Shown: positions 29,092 to 38,848 of the stretch, piece by piece
Layout: each line of letters opens with the position of its first letter
Position numbering within the stretch: position 1 is the stretch's first letter
DNA from: Streptomyces griseochromogenes
Lineage (GTDB): Bacteria > Actinomycetota > Actinomycetes > Streptomycetales > Streptomycetaceae
Direction: 5' to 3'
Assembly (NCBI RefSeq): GCF_001542625.1
Contig: NZ_CP016279.1
Span: forward strand, 992,001-1,056,000
Length of the DNA: 64,000 bases
Made by a program: the position numbers and the translations under genes
Notes under the pieces: model-generated
Seen by the model: only the letters and a program-made list of their open reading frames with translations
The model's database searches: none
What the model was told of the DNA's origin: nothing

Positions 29092-29673
29092 TCACTGCGA
29101 GCGGATCACGATCGAGCCGCACACCTTGTCCGAGAACGTCTGGCGCTTGGCGTCCCAGGCGGGCCACAGGTAGCCGAGGTAGCAGGGCAGGCCGTCCAGG
29201 AAGTGGGCCAGCTGGCGCACGAACGCCATGCCTCCGCCGAGCGGCTGGCCGGTGTCCTCCTTGAGCGTGCGGGTGCCGACCACCTTCTTGCCGACCGTCT
29301 GGCCGGTCTTCCCCTCCTGGATCACCTGCCAGATGATGACACCGATCATGGCGACGAAGCTGATGAGCCCCAGAATCGGAACGCCCGCCTTCTCGCCGAT
29401 GATGGCGATGGGGAGGTAGACGACCATGTACAAGGCACCGTCGATCAGCTTGCTGAGGACCCGCTGACCCCAGTTCGCGTAATTCGGCTGCATCCCGTAA
29501 CCGCCCTGCTGCGGGTAGCCCGGGTAACCCGGCTGCTGCGGGTAGCCGTAACCCTGCTGCGGCGGCACGCCCTGGGGGGCCTGCGGGTACCCCGGCTGCT
29601 GCTGCGGGTAGCCGTAGCCCTGCTGGGGGTTCTGGCCCGGTCCGTAGGGGTTGTTGGGCGTGCCGAAACTCAT
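29092..29673 (-). CDS. RDD family membrane protein with Gly/Tyr/Pro/Gln-rich N-terminus
   Basis: 193 residues. The first roughly 65 are a low-complexity tail with repeats of QQGYGYPQQ and PGYPGYPQQ. An RDD domain follows: [16 protein letters not shown] with the family Arg and Asp, two hydrophobic helices ([27 protein letters not shown]) and [18 protein letters not shown] proteins are polytopic membrane proteins of mostly unknown role; some actinobacterial ones accompany transporters. ATG 29673 has GGAGGAA 8 nt upstream. It is divergent from folD. Confidence 0.85.
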   Translation of the reverse strand: MSFGTPNNPYGPGQNPQQGYGYPQQQPGYPQAPQGVPPQQGYGYPQQPGYPGYPQQGGYGMQPNYANWGQRVLSKLIDGALYMVVYLPIAIIGEKAGVPILGLISFVAMIGVIIWQVIQEGKTGQTVGKKVVGTRTLKEDTGQPLGGGMAFVRQLAHFLDGLPCYLGYLWPAWDAKRQTFSDKVCGSIVIRSQ

Positions 29674-29937
29674 GGCGACTTTCCTCCGTTGACACTGCGG
29701 GGACGACGCGGAAGGAACGGAGGTACGTCAGGATCTGAGCGGTTTGCCCCCCAACCGGACCGCGATACTGCGCCGCTCATCGTGGTAGGAAAGGCCGATT
29801 TTTGTCCAGCCGGATTCGCGAGGTGTTGTGCAAGTGCAACATCATCGATCAAGGGCGGGCGGTCGGCCGGGAGCCCGGGACCGGCCAGGGAACACCCGGA
29901 TTGGAACCGGGAGCCGGTCATCCGCGAGGATGGTGAC

Positions 29938-30792
29938 ATGACCGCCCAGATTCTCGATGGCAAGGCCACCGCAGCCGCGATCAAGTCCGATCTGACCGCC
30001 CGCGTGGCGGCGCTGAAGAAGAGGGGCGTCACGCCCGGCCTCGGCACGATCCTGGTCGGGGACGACCCCGGCAGCCAGAAGTACGTCGCCGGCAAGCACC
30101 GCGACTGCGCACAGGTCGGCCTCGCCTCCATCCAGCGCGAGCTGCCGGCCACGGCGACCCAGGAGGAGATCGAGGCGGTCGTCCGGGAGCTCAACGAGGA
30201 CCCGGCCTGCACCGGCTACATCGTCCAGCTCCCGCTGCCCAAGGGCATCGACGAGAACCGCATCCTGGAACTGATGGACCCGGCCAAGGACGCGGACGGC
30301 CTGCACCCGATGAACCTCGGCCGTCTCGTCCTGAACGAGCCCGCGCCGCTGCCCTGCACCCCCAACGGCATCATCTCCCTGCTGCGGGCCCACGGCGTCG
30401 AGATCAAGGGCGCCGAGGTCGTGGTCGTCGGCCGGGGCGTGACCATCGGCCGCCCCATGCCGCTGCTGCTCACCCGGCGCAGCGAGAACGCCACGGTGAC
30501 CCAGTGCCACACGGGCACCCGTGACCTGTCCGCCCACCTCAAGCGGGCCGACATCATCATCGCGGCCGCCGGCGTCCCGCACCTGATCGGCGCCGAGGAC
30601 GTCAAACCGGGCGCGGCCGTCCTGGACGTCGGCGTCTCCCGCAACGCCGAGGGGAAGATCGTCGGCGACGTCCACCCGGACGTGACCGAGGTGGCCGGCT
30701 GGATCTCCCCGAACCCGGGCGGCGTGGGTCCGATGACCCGCGCGCAGCTGCTGGTCAACGTGGTCGAGGCGGCGGAGCGCAGTGCCGGCTGA
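29938..30792 (+). CDS. folD: Methylene-THF dehydrogenase / methenyl-THF cyclohydrolase
   Basis: A 284-residue bifunctional enzyme that makes 10-formyl-THF for purine synthesis, used by PurN and PurH encoded 4-6 kb away. The catalytic YxxxK is in KYVAGKHRD, the folate-site motif is [11 protein letters not shown], the NADP loop is [12 protein letters not shown] and the C-terminal signature is [20 protein letters not shown] 29938 is preceded by GAGGATGG. The next gene (DUF3017) starts inside its last codons. Confidence 0.97.
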   Translation: MTAQILDGKATAAAIKSDLTARVAALKKRGVTPGLGTILVGDDPGSQKYVAGKHRDCAQVGLASIQRELPATATQEEIEAVVRELNEDPACTGYIVQLPLPKGIDENRILELMDPAKDADGLHPMNLGRLVLNEPAPLPCTPNGIISLLRAHGVEIKGAEVVVVGRGVTIGRPMPLLLTRRSENATVTQCHTGTRDLSAHLKRADIIIAAAGVPHLIGAEDVKPGAAVLDVGVSRNAEGKIVGDVHPDVTEVAGWISPNPGGVGPMTRAQLLVNVVEAAERSAG

Positions 30793-31237
30793 GAACACCC
30801 ACCACAGCGCCGGCCCCACCGCCCCCGAGGCCGGCGGGAGCCCGAAGCGGACCACGCGCCGCTTCCCGCGGATCACCCGGGACACCGCGCGGCCCGAGGG
30901 CGGCGGCCGGGCCGCGCCCGGCGACGCCCCGGCACCCGCCCGGCAGTGGCCGTTGCTGGTCGTGCTGGGCTCGGTCGCACTCGGCCTGCTGCTGACCGCG
31001 CTCGACGTGTTCCGCTGGGGCACCCTGCTGATCGGCGCCGCCCTGCTGGCCGGAGCGGTCATGCGCTGGATACTGCCCAGCGTCGGCATGCTCGCCGTCC
31101 GCTCGCGCTTCACGGACATCGCCACCTACGGGATATTGGGCCTCACGATCGTCCTGCTGACGATGATGGCCCAGCCCCGGCCATGGCTGGTGATCCCGTT
31201 CCTGAAGGACACCCTGCACTTCACGCTCACCAAATAG
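30782..31237 (+). CDS. DUF3017 membrane protein
   Basis: 151 residues. About 55 hydrophilic residues precede three hydrophobic segments ([54 protein letters not shown]). This is the DUF3017 family, conserved next to folD in actinobacteria; its function is unknown. GTG 30782 overlaps the folD stop by 11 nt, so translation is probably coupled. Confidence 0.82.
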   Translation: MPAENTHHSAGPTAPEAGGSPKRTTRRFPRITRDTARPEGGGRAAPGDAPAPARQWPLLVVLGSVALGLLLTALDVFRWGTLLIGAALLAGAVMRWILPSVGMLAVRSRFTDIATYGILGLTIVLLTMMAQPRPWLVIPFLKDTLHFTLTK

Positions 31238-31251
31238 CGGCGCCCGCACGA

Positions 31252-31288
31252 CGGTGGCCCGCGTCTCCCCCGGGGACGCGGGCCACCG
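31252..31288 (+). terminator. folD-DUF3017 terminator
   Basis: A 14-bp stem (CGGTGGCCCGCGTC and complement) with a 9-nt TCCCCCGGG loop, 14 nt after the stop. Confidence 0.85.
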
Positions 31289-31454
31289 CCATACCCCCCG
31301 TCGTCGACGCTACGGCCGCCCGCCCGGTCCCCGCGTCCCCCTGCGGGACCACCTTCCCCCCTCTGACGGGGGAGACGCCGTCGCCCTCCTGCAACTTCCG
31401 TGGTACCGCGACCGGTTGACTCCCCGGCCCCGCTTCGGGCGTTACCCTGCGGCG

Positions 31455-32618
31455 ATGCACCCGAGGACGCCCCGACCGCTCGTCGTGGACACGCTGATCG
31501 CGACGGCCATGGCCGTGGTCGCCGTCCTGCTGGGGCAGGAGTCGCGGTCGCAGGGCTGGCCGGATCTCGATGCCCGCGCCTACGTCCTGGTCGCCCTCGC
31601 GCATCTGCCGGTGGCGCTGCGCGGCCGGTGGCCCGTCGGTGTCTTCGCCGCCGTCCAGGCGGCCGCGCTCGTCTACATCACCCTCGGCTACTGGCCGGTG
31701 GTGTGCACCTTCGGCTCGATGCTCGCCCTCTACACGGTCGCCTCGGTCCGCCCGGTGCGCACCGCGCTCGCCTGCGCGGCCTGCATGACCGGGGTGTGGG
31801 CGTACGCCGGGGTGGTCAGCCACACCCCTTCCATGGCCTCCGTGCTCGGGCAGGCACTGCTGTACTGCTCGGTGCTGGTCTGGTTCGGGCACCTGGCCCG
31901 CCGCTCCGCCGAACTGACCCGCCGGCTGCGCGCGGAACAGGCCGAGCGGGCCCGGCGCGCGGTCGCCGAGGAACGGGGGCGGATCGCACGGGAGCTGCAC
32001 GACGTGGTCGCCCACCACATGTCGGTGATCTCCGTCCAGGCGGGCCTGGCCCGCTTCGTCTTCGACTCCGACCCCGGCAAGGCCCGCGGGGCGCTCGGCA
32101 CCATCGCGGACACCAGCGGCGAGGCCCTGGAGGAGCTGCGGCGCATGCTCCAGGTGCTGCGCGAGGAGGACCCCGAGGCCCCCGAGGGTGCCCCCATGCC
32201 CACCCTGGCCCGGCTCGGCGACCTCCTGGAGCGGGTACGGTCCGGCGGCCTCCGGGTGGACCTGGCCGTCGAGGGCACCGAACGGCCGCTGCCGCCGGGC
32301 GTCGAACTGTGCGCCTACCGCGTCGTCCAGGAAGCCCTCACCAACGTCCTCAAGCACGCGGGCCCGGCACGCGCGCGCGTGGAGCTGAGCTACGGCTCCC
32401 ACGGCCTGACCGTCCGCGTCACCGACGACGGAGAGGGGGTGAATCCGGACAGAGTCTCCACCGGCGCCGGACACGGCTTGATCGGCATGCGGGAACGGGC
32501 CAAGCTCTACGGCGGGACGATCAGCGTCGGCCCACGCGCCGAGGGCGGCTACCAGGTCCAGCTGACCCTGCCCACCTCGGCCGCGAACACACGGCGGGGG
32601 GACGACCGTACGCGATGA
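31455..32618 (+). CDS. NarL-type two-component sensor histidine kinase
   Basis: 387 residues. About five hydrophobic helices lie in the first 145 residues and no large sensor domain is present. A HisKA_3 dimerisation domain follows with phospho-acceptor His182 in ARELHDVVAHH, and an HATPase domain with QEALTNVLKHA (N box), DDGEGV (G1) and GHGLIGMRERA (G2). It phosphorylates the LuxR-type regulator encoded next, with which it overlaps by 4 nt. There is no Shine-Dalgarno site; a TACCCT hexamer (31443-31448) ends 7 nt before the ATG, so the message may be leaderless, but the nearest -35-like TTGACT is 21 nt away, which is too far for confidence. Signal unknown. Confidence 0.92.
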   Translation: MHPRTPRPLVVDTLIATAMAVVAVLLGQESRSQGWPDLDARAYVLVALAHLPVALRGRWPVGVFAAVQAAALVYITLGYWPVVCTFGSMLALYTVASVRPVRTALACAACMTGVWAYAGVVSHTPSMASVLGQALLYCSVLVWFGHLARRSAELTRRLRAEQAERARRAVAEERGRIARELHDVVAHHMSVISVQAGLARFVFDSDPGKARGALGTIADTSGEALEELRRMLQVLREEDPEAPEGAPMPTLARLGDLLERVRSGGLRVDLAVEGTERPLPPGVELCAYRVVQEALTNVLKHAGPARARVELSYGSHGLTVRVTDDGEGVNPDRVSTGAGHGLIGMRERAKLYGGTISVGPRAEGGYQVQLTLPTSAANTRRGDDRTR

Positions 32619-33289
32619 CCACAGTGCTCGTCGTCGACGACCAGTTCCTCATCCGCGCCGGGCTCGTGGGCCTGCTGGACGCCGCGCCCGGCTTCGAGGT
32701 GGTGGGCGAGGCGGGCGACGGCGAGGAGGCCGTGCGGCTCGCCGCCGAGACCCGGCCCGACGTGATCCTCATGGACATCCGGATGCCCGGCATGAACGGC
32801 ATCGAGGCCACCGAGCGCATCCTCGCCCAGGCCCCCGGCGAGGCGCCCCGGGTGCTCGTGCTGACCACCTTCGACCTCGACGAGTACGTGTACGGGGCGC
32901 TGCGCGCCGGGGCCGCCGGGTTCCTGCTGAAGGACTCCGGGCCCGAGCGGCTGCTCGCCGCGATCACCGCGGTCGACGGCGGCGACGCCCTGTTCGCGCC
33001 CAGCGTCACCCGGCGCCTGGTCGAGGCCTTCACCCGCCCCCAGGCCCCCGCCGCCGCCGACGACGCGGCCTCGCCGCCCGGGCTCGATGTGCTCACCGCA
33101 CGCGAGACCGAGGTCCTCAGGCTCACCGCCCGCGGCCTGTCCAACCTGGAGATCGCCGACCGCCTCTACATCAGCGAGGCGACGGTCAAGACCCACCTCA
33201 ACCGCACGATGACCAAACTCGAACTGGGCAGCCGGGCCCAGGCGGTGGTGGTGGCGTACGAGACGGGCCTGGTCACCCCGGGCGGTTGA
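32615..33289 (+). CDS. NarL/LuxR-family response regulator
   Basis: 224 residues: receiver domain with acidic pair DD8-9, phospho-Asp54 in LMDIRMPGMNG, Thr in VLTTFD and Lys in LLKDSG, then a LuxR helix-turn-helix (LTARETEVLRLTARGLSN, SEATVKTHL). It is translationally coupled to the kinase gene (ATGA) with GGGGGGACG upstream. Target genes cannot be read here; no neighbour is obviously co-regulated. Confidence 0.95.
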   Translation: MTTVLVVDDQFLIRAGLVGLLDAAPGFEVVGEAGDGEEAVRLAAETRPDVILMDIRMPGMNGIEATERILAQAPGEAPRVLVLTTFDLDEYVYGALRAGAAGFLLKDSGPERLLAAITAVDGGDALFAPSVTRRLVEAFTRPQAPAAADDAASPPGLDVLTARETEVLRLTARGLSNLEIADRLYISEATVKTHLNRTMTKLELGSRAQAVVVAYETGLVTPGG

Positions 33290-33310
33290 ACGGCCGAGCG
33301 GAGCGTGGGA

Positions 33311-33352
33311 ACGGCGGCCCGCCCCCTCCCCCGAGCAAGGACGGGCCGCCGT
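33311..33352 (+). terminator. Terminator of the two-component operon
   Basis: An 11-bp perfect stem ACGGCGGCCCG / CGGGCCGCCGT with a 20-nt loop, 21 nt after the regulator stop. Confidence 0.75.
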
Positions 33353-33700
33353 CGAAACCAGACTTCCCGCCGTGAACGGCCTGTTCAACGCCTGTCTGTG
33401 CGCTGTGGCAGGGAAGTGACCGTTCCGCTACGGTGTCCGCGCCCTGCCACATCTGCCGCCAACATGTCGATGTGTCGACGAAATCGGGGATACGGTACGA
33501 AGACCCCGTGGAAACCGGGGCACGCCCGCGGGAGCCGGTGCTCCTGTGCGCCCCCACTCCGGGAACTGGGATCCTTAGTCAGCGCATCCCTGTGGGTAGC
33601 CAGAACGGGGCCGCGCCGGTGACGACCGGTCCGGCGCCGGGCACGTGCGGGGAGCGCGGGGAACCAACTGCACCAACCGGGGGGAAAGAGGGGGGAAGCA
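33353..33700. other. Gene-free spacer before the XRE/DUF2690 gene
   Basis: 348 bases with no convincing gene. Candidate -10 hexamers TACGGT occur at about 33432 and 33494, but neither has a good -35. A GGGGGGAAAGAGGGGGGAAG run just before 33701 provides the ribosome site. Confidence 0.5.
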
Positions 33701-34909
33701 ATGCCTCGTTGGAAAGCCTTGCCGGATGAGCTGGATCCGCAGATCAAGGAGTTCACGAGCCAGTTGCGCCGGCTCGTGGACCGCAGCGGACTGAGCATCG
33801 CGGCGCTGGCGGACCGGACCGGCTACAGCAAGACGTCCTGGGAGCGCTACCTGGGCGGCCGGCTTCTCGCGCCCAAGGGCGCGATCGTCGCGCTCGCCGA
33901 GGTCACCGGCACCAACCCGGTCCATCTCACCACCATGTGGGAGCTGGCCGAACGCGCCTGGAGCCGGGCCGAGATGCGGCACGACCGGACGATGGAGCAG
34001 ATCCGTATCTCCCAGGCGCGGGCCGCGCTCGGGGAGTTCGGGGCGGCCGAGGCCGAGGGCACGAGCGGGACCAAGACGGCCCGCAAGGGCGCCGCTGCCC
34101 GTCCGACCCCGGGCATCGCGGGACCCGCGGGGGTCTCACCGACCATCCCGCCCCAGCCGACGGCGTCCGAGGCCGACGAACCCGGGAAACCCGCGAAATC
34201 CGAGACGGCGGACGGTTCCGAGGCCTCCTCCGGCGCCAACTCCTGGGGCCTGGCCGGCTACCAGGGCCCGTCGCCGCTGACCGGCCGCCCCGGCGCCGGC
34301 GCGCGGCCCCCCGTCACGCCGGACGCTCCCGGGCGGACGCCGGGTGCGCCGAATCCTTACGACCTGCGGTCCACGGCCCAGCGGCCCGGTACCGCCGCAC
34401 CGGCCAAGGGGGCCGGGCCCAAGGGGCGGCTGACGATGTTCCTCGCGGGCGTCGCCGGTGTCCTCGTCGTCGTCGCGGCCGTCTTCTTCTTCACCCAGCA
34501 GGGCGGCGGCGACAAGAAGGCGGGCGGCACCAAGTCGCCGTCGCCGACGGCCAGCTCGGGCCCCAGCGTGCCCGCCGGGGTCAAGTGCGGCGGCTCGGCC
34601 TGTTCCGGCAAGGACGCGGAGGCCATGGGGTGCACCGGTGACCTGGTGACCACCGCTCAGACCGCCACCGTCGGCACCACCACGCTGGAGGTCCGCTACA
34701 GCAAAGCCTGCGGTGCGGCCTGGGGACGGATCACCCGCGCGACCCAGGGCGACCGGGTCGAGGTCTCGGCGGGCAAGGCCCGGCAGTCGGGTGACATCAC
34801 CGCCGTGGGGGACACCATCGCCTACACCCCGATGGTCGCCGTGAAGAACGCGGCCGAGGCCAAGGCCTGCGCGACCCTCGCCTCCGGGCGGACGGGGTGC
34901 ACGAAGTAG
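33701..34909 (+). CDS. XRE helix-turn-helix protein with membrane segment and C-terminal DUF2690
   Basis: 402 residues. The N-terminal XRE-type HTH (SGLSIAALADRTGYSKTSWERYLGG in pieces, about 28-53) is followed by a long Pro/Ala/Thr linker, one membrane helix (FLAGVAGVLVVVAAVFFF, near 245-265) and an exported DUF2690 domain with four to five conserved cysteines (VKCGGSACSGKDAEAMGC, SKACGAAW, KACATLA). It is a membrane-tethered regulator or sensor with DNA-binding inside and a Cys-rich domain outside, a layout frequent in Streptomyces. ATG 33701 has GGGGGAAG upstream. Ligand and targets unknown. Confidence 0.85.
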   Translation: MPRWKALPDELDPQIKEFTSQLRRLVDRSGLSIAALADRTGYSKTSWERYLGGRLLAPKGAIVALAEVTGTNPVHLTTMWELAERAWSRAEMRHDRTMEQIRISQARAALGEFGAAEAEGTSGTKTARKGAAARPTPGIAGPAGVSPTIPPQPTASEADEPGKPAKSETADGSEASSGANSWGLAGYQGPSPLTGRPGAGARPPVTPDAPGRTPGAPNPYDLRSTAQRPGTAAPAKGAGPKGRLTMFLAGVAGVLVVVAAVFFFTQQGGGDKKAGGTKSPSPTASSGPSVPAGVKCGGSACSGKDAEAMGCTGDLVTTAQTATVGTTTLEVRYSKACGAAWGRITRATQGDRVEVSAGKARQSGDITAVGDTIAYTPMVAVKNAAEAKACATLASGRTGCTK

Positions 34910-35041
34910 CGGACCCGGGGGCACGGAGCGGGGGCCGCGCATCAATTCGGGCGGAATTCGGGTGAGGAACGCATGGGCCGCCGGATCCTGGGCACGCGAA
35001 CCGTACCCCCACGGGAATCCGGTGAACCGGTGCCCCCCAGC

Positions 35042-35088
35042 GGCGGCCGTCCTCGTCCTCCTCTCCCGGACGGGCGGCCGCCCCTTTA
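35042..35088 (+). terminator. Terminator downstream of DUF2690 gene
   Basis: GGCGGCCG pairs with CGGCCGCC (8 bp, plus an inner GTCC/GGAC pair after a bulge) and is followed by CCTTTAT. Together with the operator-like repeat at 35190 it is the only structure I see in the 354-nt gap 34910-35263. Confidence 0.55.
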
Positions 35089-35189
35089 TGCAGCTCGCGT
35101 CCGAAGGAACCACGAATGAGACTTGTGGGGTGAGCCACAGGGCCCCGGACGTCTCGCATGCCGGATGCGCGATAGCCTGACCGCTGGAT

Positions 35190-35207
35190 TCTCTTGACGC
35201 CAAGAGA
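35190..35207. promoter_or_regulatory. Operator-like inverted repeat in the mdh leader
   Basis: TCTCTTG, ACGC, CAAGAGA: perfect 7-bp arms, 57 nt before the mdh ATG. A TAGCCT hexamer at 35173-35178 could be the -10, placing the repeat just downstream of the start of transcription, where a repressor would act. Confidence 0.5.
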
Positions 35208-35230
35208 TCGATCATCCGCCGGGGCAGTGA

Positions 35231-36253
<1,023 letters not shown>

Positions 36254-36286
36254 GTCCTGCCTCCGGCGGTTTCGCCGCGAGCCTGT

Positions 36287-36324
36287 GCGGGCCCTGTTCC
36301 GGTTTCGTCCGGAGCGGGGCCCGC
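36287..36324 (+). terminator. mdh terminator
   Basis: GCGGGCCC / GGGCCCGC stem enclosing a second TCCGG/CCGGA hairpin, followed by GCCCGTTTT. Confidence 0.8.
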
Positions 36325-36384
36325 GCCCGTTTTCGCCGCTACTGTCAAAAGCGGTCAGGGGAAGGGCGATTCGGGGGGTTCGCG

Positions 36385-37275
36385 ATGAGCGGCTGGAACG
36401 GATGGAACAGCGAGGAGGGGCACGACTGCGGGCCCGGTGACGACAGAGGCCAGGCGGCCTGGTCGCCCGGAGCACCGAGCGCCCCGCCGCCCTGGGCCTC
36501 GGCACAGACCCAATCGGCCCCGCTCCCGCCGCTCTTGCCCCGGGCATCCGCCGGCACCACGGCTCCGGTCCCGCCCCCGCCCGTCCCGGTCCCCTCACCG
36601 TCGTACGACCCCGCACCTCGCCGTGTCGACGGCGGCCGGCTGGTCGCCCTGGTCGTTGCCATGGCCTTGATCGGCGCAGGTTCCGGCTTCGGGGTCTGGT
36701 ATCTCGGGCAGGACCGTGCTGACAGCGGCTCCCCGGCGGCATCCGCTCCGGCCACCGGTGTCTCCGTCTCCGCCCCGGCCCCCTCCACCACCGCCACCCC
36801 GTCCCCCTCGAGGTCGGCCCCCGCCGGCTACCGCCTCGTCCACGACCCCGTCGGGTACACCCTCGCCGTCCCCGAGGGCTGGACGAGGCGGCAGAAGCAG
36901 GGCGAGAAGGCGGCCGTGGTCTTCTACGACGCCCCGTCCGACGGCCGCCTGCTGCAGATCTTCGAGCTGGCCGAGCCCACCGTGACCGAGTCCCTGGACC
37001 TGGCCGAGCACGACCCGGTCTACGGCTACTCCCACGAGCCCGGCTACCGGGCCCTCGCCCGGCGCTCCGCGGACACCTGGACCGAGCTGTCGTACCGCTA
37101 CGACGACCGGGACAAGGGAGCCCGCCGGGTCGTGGACCACCGCTTCCGGGCGGCCGACGGCACGCTGTACGCGATCCGCGCCAGTGGCCCGGAGAGCCTG
37201 TCCGACGGCCTGGTCCGCGGGCCGCTCACGACGGCGCTGGCGTCCTTCTGCCCGACGGATGCCTCGTGCGCGTAG
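36385..37275 (+). CDS. Single-pass membrane protein with extracytoplasmic domain
   Basis: 296 residues: a Pro/Ala-rich cytoplasmic part of about 85 residues, one membrane helix (LVALVVAMALIGAGSGFGVWYL), a Ser/Thr/Pro linker and an exported domain of about 150 residues (YRLVHDPVGYTLAVPEGWTR, then FYDAPSDGRLLQIFELAEP). The exported part resembles domains found C-terminal to the membrane helix of Streptomyces kinases and serpentine-like proteins; I do not recognise a defined function. ATG 36385 has GGGGGG 7-8 nt upstream. It follows the mdh terminator. Confidence 0.75.
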   Translation: MSGWNGWNSEEGHDCGPGDDRGQAAWSPGAPSAPPPWASAQTQSAPLPPLLPRASAGTTAPVPPPPVPVPSPSYDPAPRRVDGGRLVALVVAMALIGAGSGFGVWYLGQDRADSGSPAASAPATGVSVSAPAPSTTATPSPSRSAPAGYRLVHDPVGYTLAVPEGWTRRQKQGEKAAVVFYDAPSDGRLLQIFELAEPTVTESLDLAEHDPVYGYSHEPGYRALARRSADTWTELSYRYDDRDKGARRVVDHRFRAADGTLYAIRASGPESLSDGLVRGPLTTALASFCPTDASCA

Positions 37276-37287
37276 CGGGCGCGGTCA

Positions 37288-37315
37288 CCGGGTTCCGCGT
37301 TTGCGCGGCGCCCGG
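37288..37315. terminator. Weak hairpin between convergent genes
   Basis: CCGGG...CCCGG with an inner CGCG/CGCG pair and a TTTG loop, interrupted by a 3x3 internal loop. It could serve the membrane-protein gene and the MFS gene. Confidence 0.4.
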
Positions 37316-37344
37316 AACGGCTTGGTGAGGACCGGCCACAGCGC

Positions 37345-38748
37345 TCAGGAGCGCGCCGACCGCGACAGTACGCGCTCCGGGCCGGACGCGAGGGTGCGTG
37401 AGTCGGCCCGGCGGCCGTACCCGGTGATCACCAGCGCCGTCGCCGCCAGCACCACCAGCGCGACGGTGCGCAGCGCCGGGCCCATGCCGGCGCCGAGGCC
37501 GGCGTGGGCGGACAGGACGGTTCCGGTGACCGCGACGCCCAGGGCGGCGCCGGTCTCACGGGCGGTGGTGGCGAGGCCGGAGCCGAGTCCCGCCTGGTGG
37601 GGCGGGAGCGAGCTGACCACGCCGAAGGTCAGGGCGGGCATGGAGAGACCCGTGCCGGCGGAGATGACCAGCAGCCAGCAGGCGTAGACCCCGTAGGGGG
37701 TGCTTGCGCCGGCGGTGGACACACCGAGCAGGCCGAGGCCGATCAGGGCCAGTCCGGTGCCGATGACCGCGCGGGGGCGGCCCGCCCAGCGCCCCGCCAG
37801 CCGCTGGGAGACCGCCATGCCGACGGGCAGCGGCATGATCGCGACGCCGGTGAGGGCCGCGCCGAAGCCCTTCAGGTCCTGCAGGTACTGGGAGTTGACG
37901 AAGAAGAGGGAGAACAGGCCGAAGAATCCGGTGGCCGTGCCGAGGGAGGCGGCGCGCAGCCGGGAGGAGGCGAAGACGCGCGGGTCGAACAGCGGGGCGG
38001 ACGCGCGCAGGGCGTGCAGCGCGAAGACGGCGATCAGCAGGGCGCCCGCGGCGAAGGCACCGAGGATACGGGCGGAGGTCCAGCCGTAGGACGGGCCCTC
38101 GATGATGCCGAACAGGACCGCGACCAGGCCCGTGGTGAGCAGCAGGGTGCCGAGCGGGTCGAGGTTGCTGGAGGCGGAGCGTTCGGTGCGCGGGGTGGTG
38201 ACGGCGACGGCGGCGGAGAGCACCGCGGCGAGCGGGACCATGACCGCGAACAGGGCGCGCCAGGACAGGAACTGGCCGACCAGTCCGCCGCCCAGGTTGC
38301 CCGCGGCGCCGCCGAGCCCGATCGACAGGGTCCAGGCCGCCATCGAACGGGCCCGGTGCTCGGGCGCGGACAGCTGCATCAGGATCGACAGGGTCGCCGG
38401 GGTGATCAGGGCCGCTCCGGCGCCGGACAGGCCCCGGCCCGCGATCAGCAGGGCCGGGCCGGTCGCCACCGCGCTGGTGGCGGCGCCCGCCGCGAACAGC
38501 CCGAGTCCGGCGAGCAGCGCGCCCTTGCGGCCGTGCCGGTCGCCGAGCGCGCCGGCCGGGACGAGGAGCCCGGCGAAGACGATGACGTACGCGTCGACCG
38601 TCCACAGGATCTCGCTGTGCGAGGGGTGCAGAGAGGACGAACTCAGCTGCGGTATCAGCAGGTTGATGGCGGCGACCATGCTCTGGGCGACCAGGACGCA
38701 GGCGCACAGTGTGAGGAGGGTCGAGCGTTTCAGGGCGTGCGCGGGCAC
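37345..38748 (-). CDS. MFS drug transporter (EmrB/QacA, DHA2 family)
   Basis: 467 residues with 12-14 hydrophobic helices. It has the motif-A loop GALGDRHGRKGALL between helices 2 and 3 and RGLSGAGAALITPATLSIL, typical of proton-coupled drug exporters. GTG 38748 is chosen because GGGAGGAGCC precedes it; the open frame extends to 39168 in the shadow of the LysR gene. It is divergent from that LysR regulator, a classic regulator-exporter pair. Substrate unknown. Confidence 0.9.
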   Translation of the reverse strand: MPAHALKRSTLLTLCACVLVAQSMVAAINLLIPQLSSSSLHPSHSEILWTVDAYVIVFAGLLVPAGALGDRHGRKGALLAGLGLFAAGAATSAVATGPALLIAGRGLSGAGAALITPATLSILMQLSAPEHRARSMAAWTLSIGLGGAAGNLGGGLVGQFLSWRALFAVMVPLAAVLSAAVAVTTPRTERSASSNLDPLGTLLLTTGLVAVLFGIIEGPSYGWTSARILGAFAAGALLIAVFALHALRASAPLFDPRVFASSRLRAASLGTATGFFGLFSLFFVNSQYLQDLKGFGAALTGVAIMPLPVGMAVSQRLAGRWAGRPRAVIGTGLALIGLGLLGVSTAGASTPYGVYACWLLVISAGTGLSMPALTFGVVSSLPPHQAGLGSGLATTARETGAALGVAVTGTVLSAHAGLGAGMGPALRTVALVVLAATALVITGYGRRADSRTLASGPERVLSRSARS

Positions 38749-38821
38749 GGCTCCTCCCGGGAGCTGGACGGTGGGTGGGGATGCCCTGCCACCGTAGGCT
38801 CGGCCCTGACCTGCCTTCCAG

Positions 38822-38834
38822 TGCAACCTTTGCA
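38822..38834. promoter_or_regulatory. LysR-box-like palindrome
   Basis: TGCAA-CCT-TTGCA, a T-N11-A dyad in the divergent MFS/LysR spacer, 74 nt upstream of the MFS GTG. It overlaps the first possible LysR start (ATG 38834), one reason to prefer the later GTG. Confidence 0.5.
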
Positions 38835-38848
38835 TGGGATACTTGCGC

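Noticed and set aside
31416..31448. TTGACT ... TACCCT as a promoter for the sensor kinase
   Set aside because: The spacer is 21 nt, too long for a vegetative promoter. The -10 alone is mentioned with the gene.
34962..35180. 72-residue plus-strand open frame before mdh
   Set aside because: No ribosome site, shadow-like composition, and it runs through a probable terminator and the mdh promoter region.
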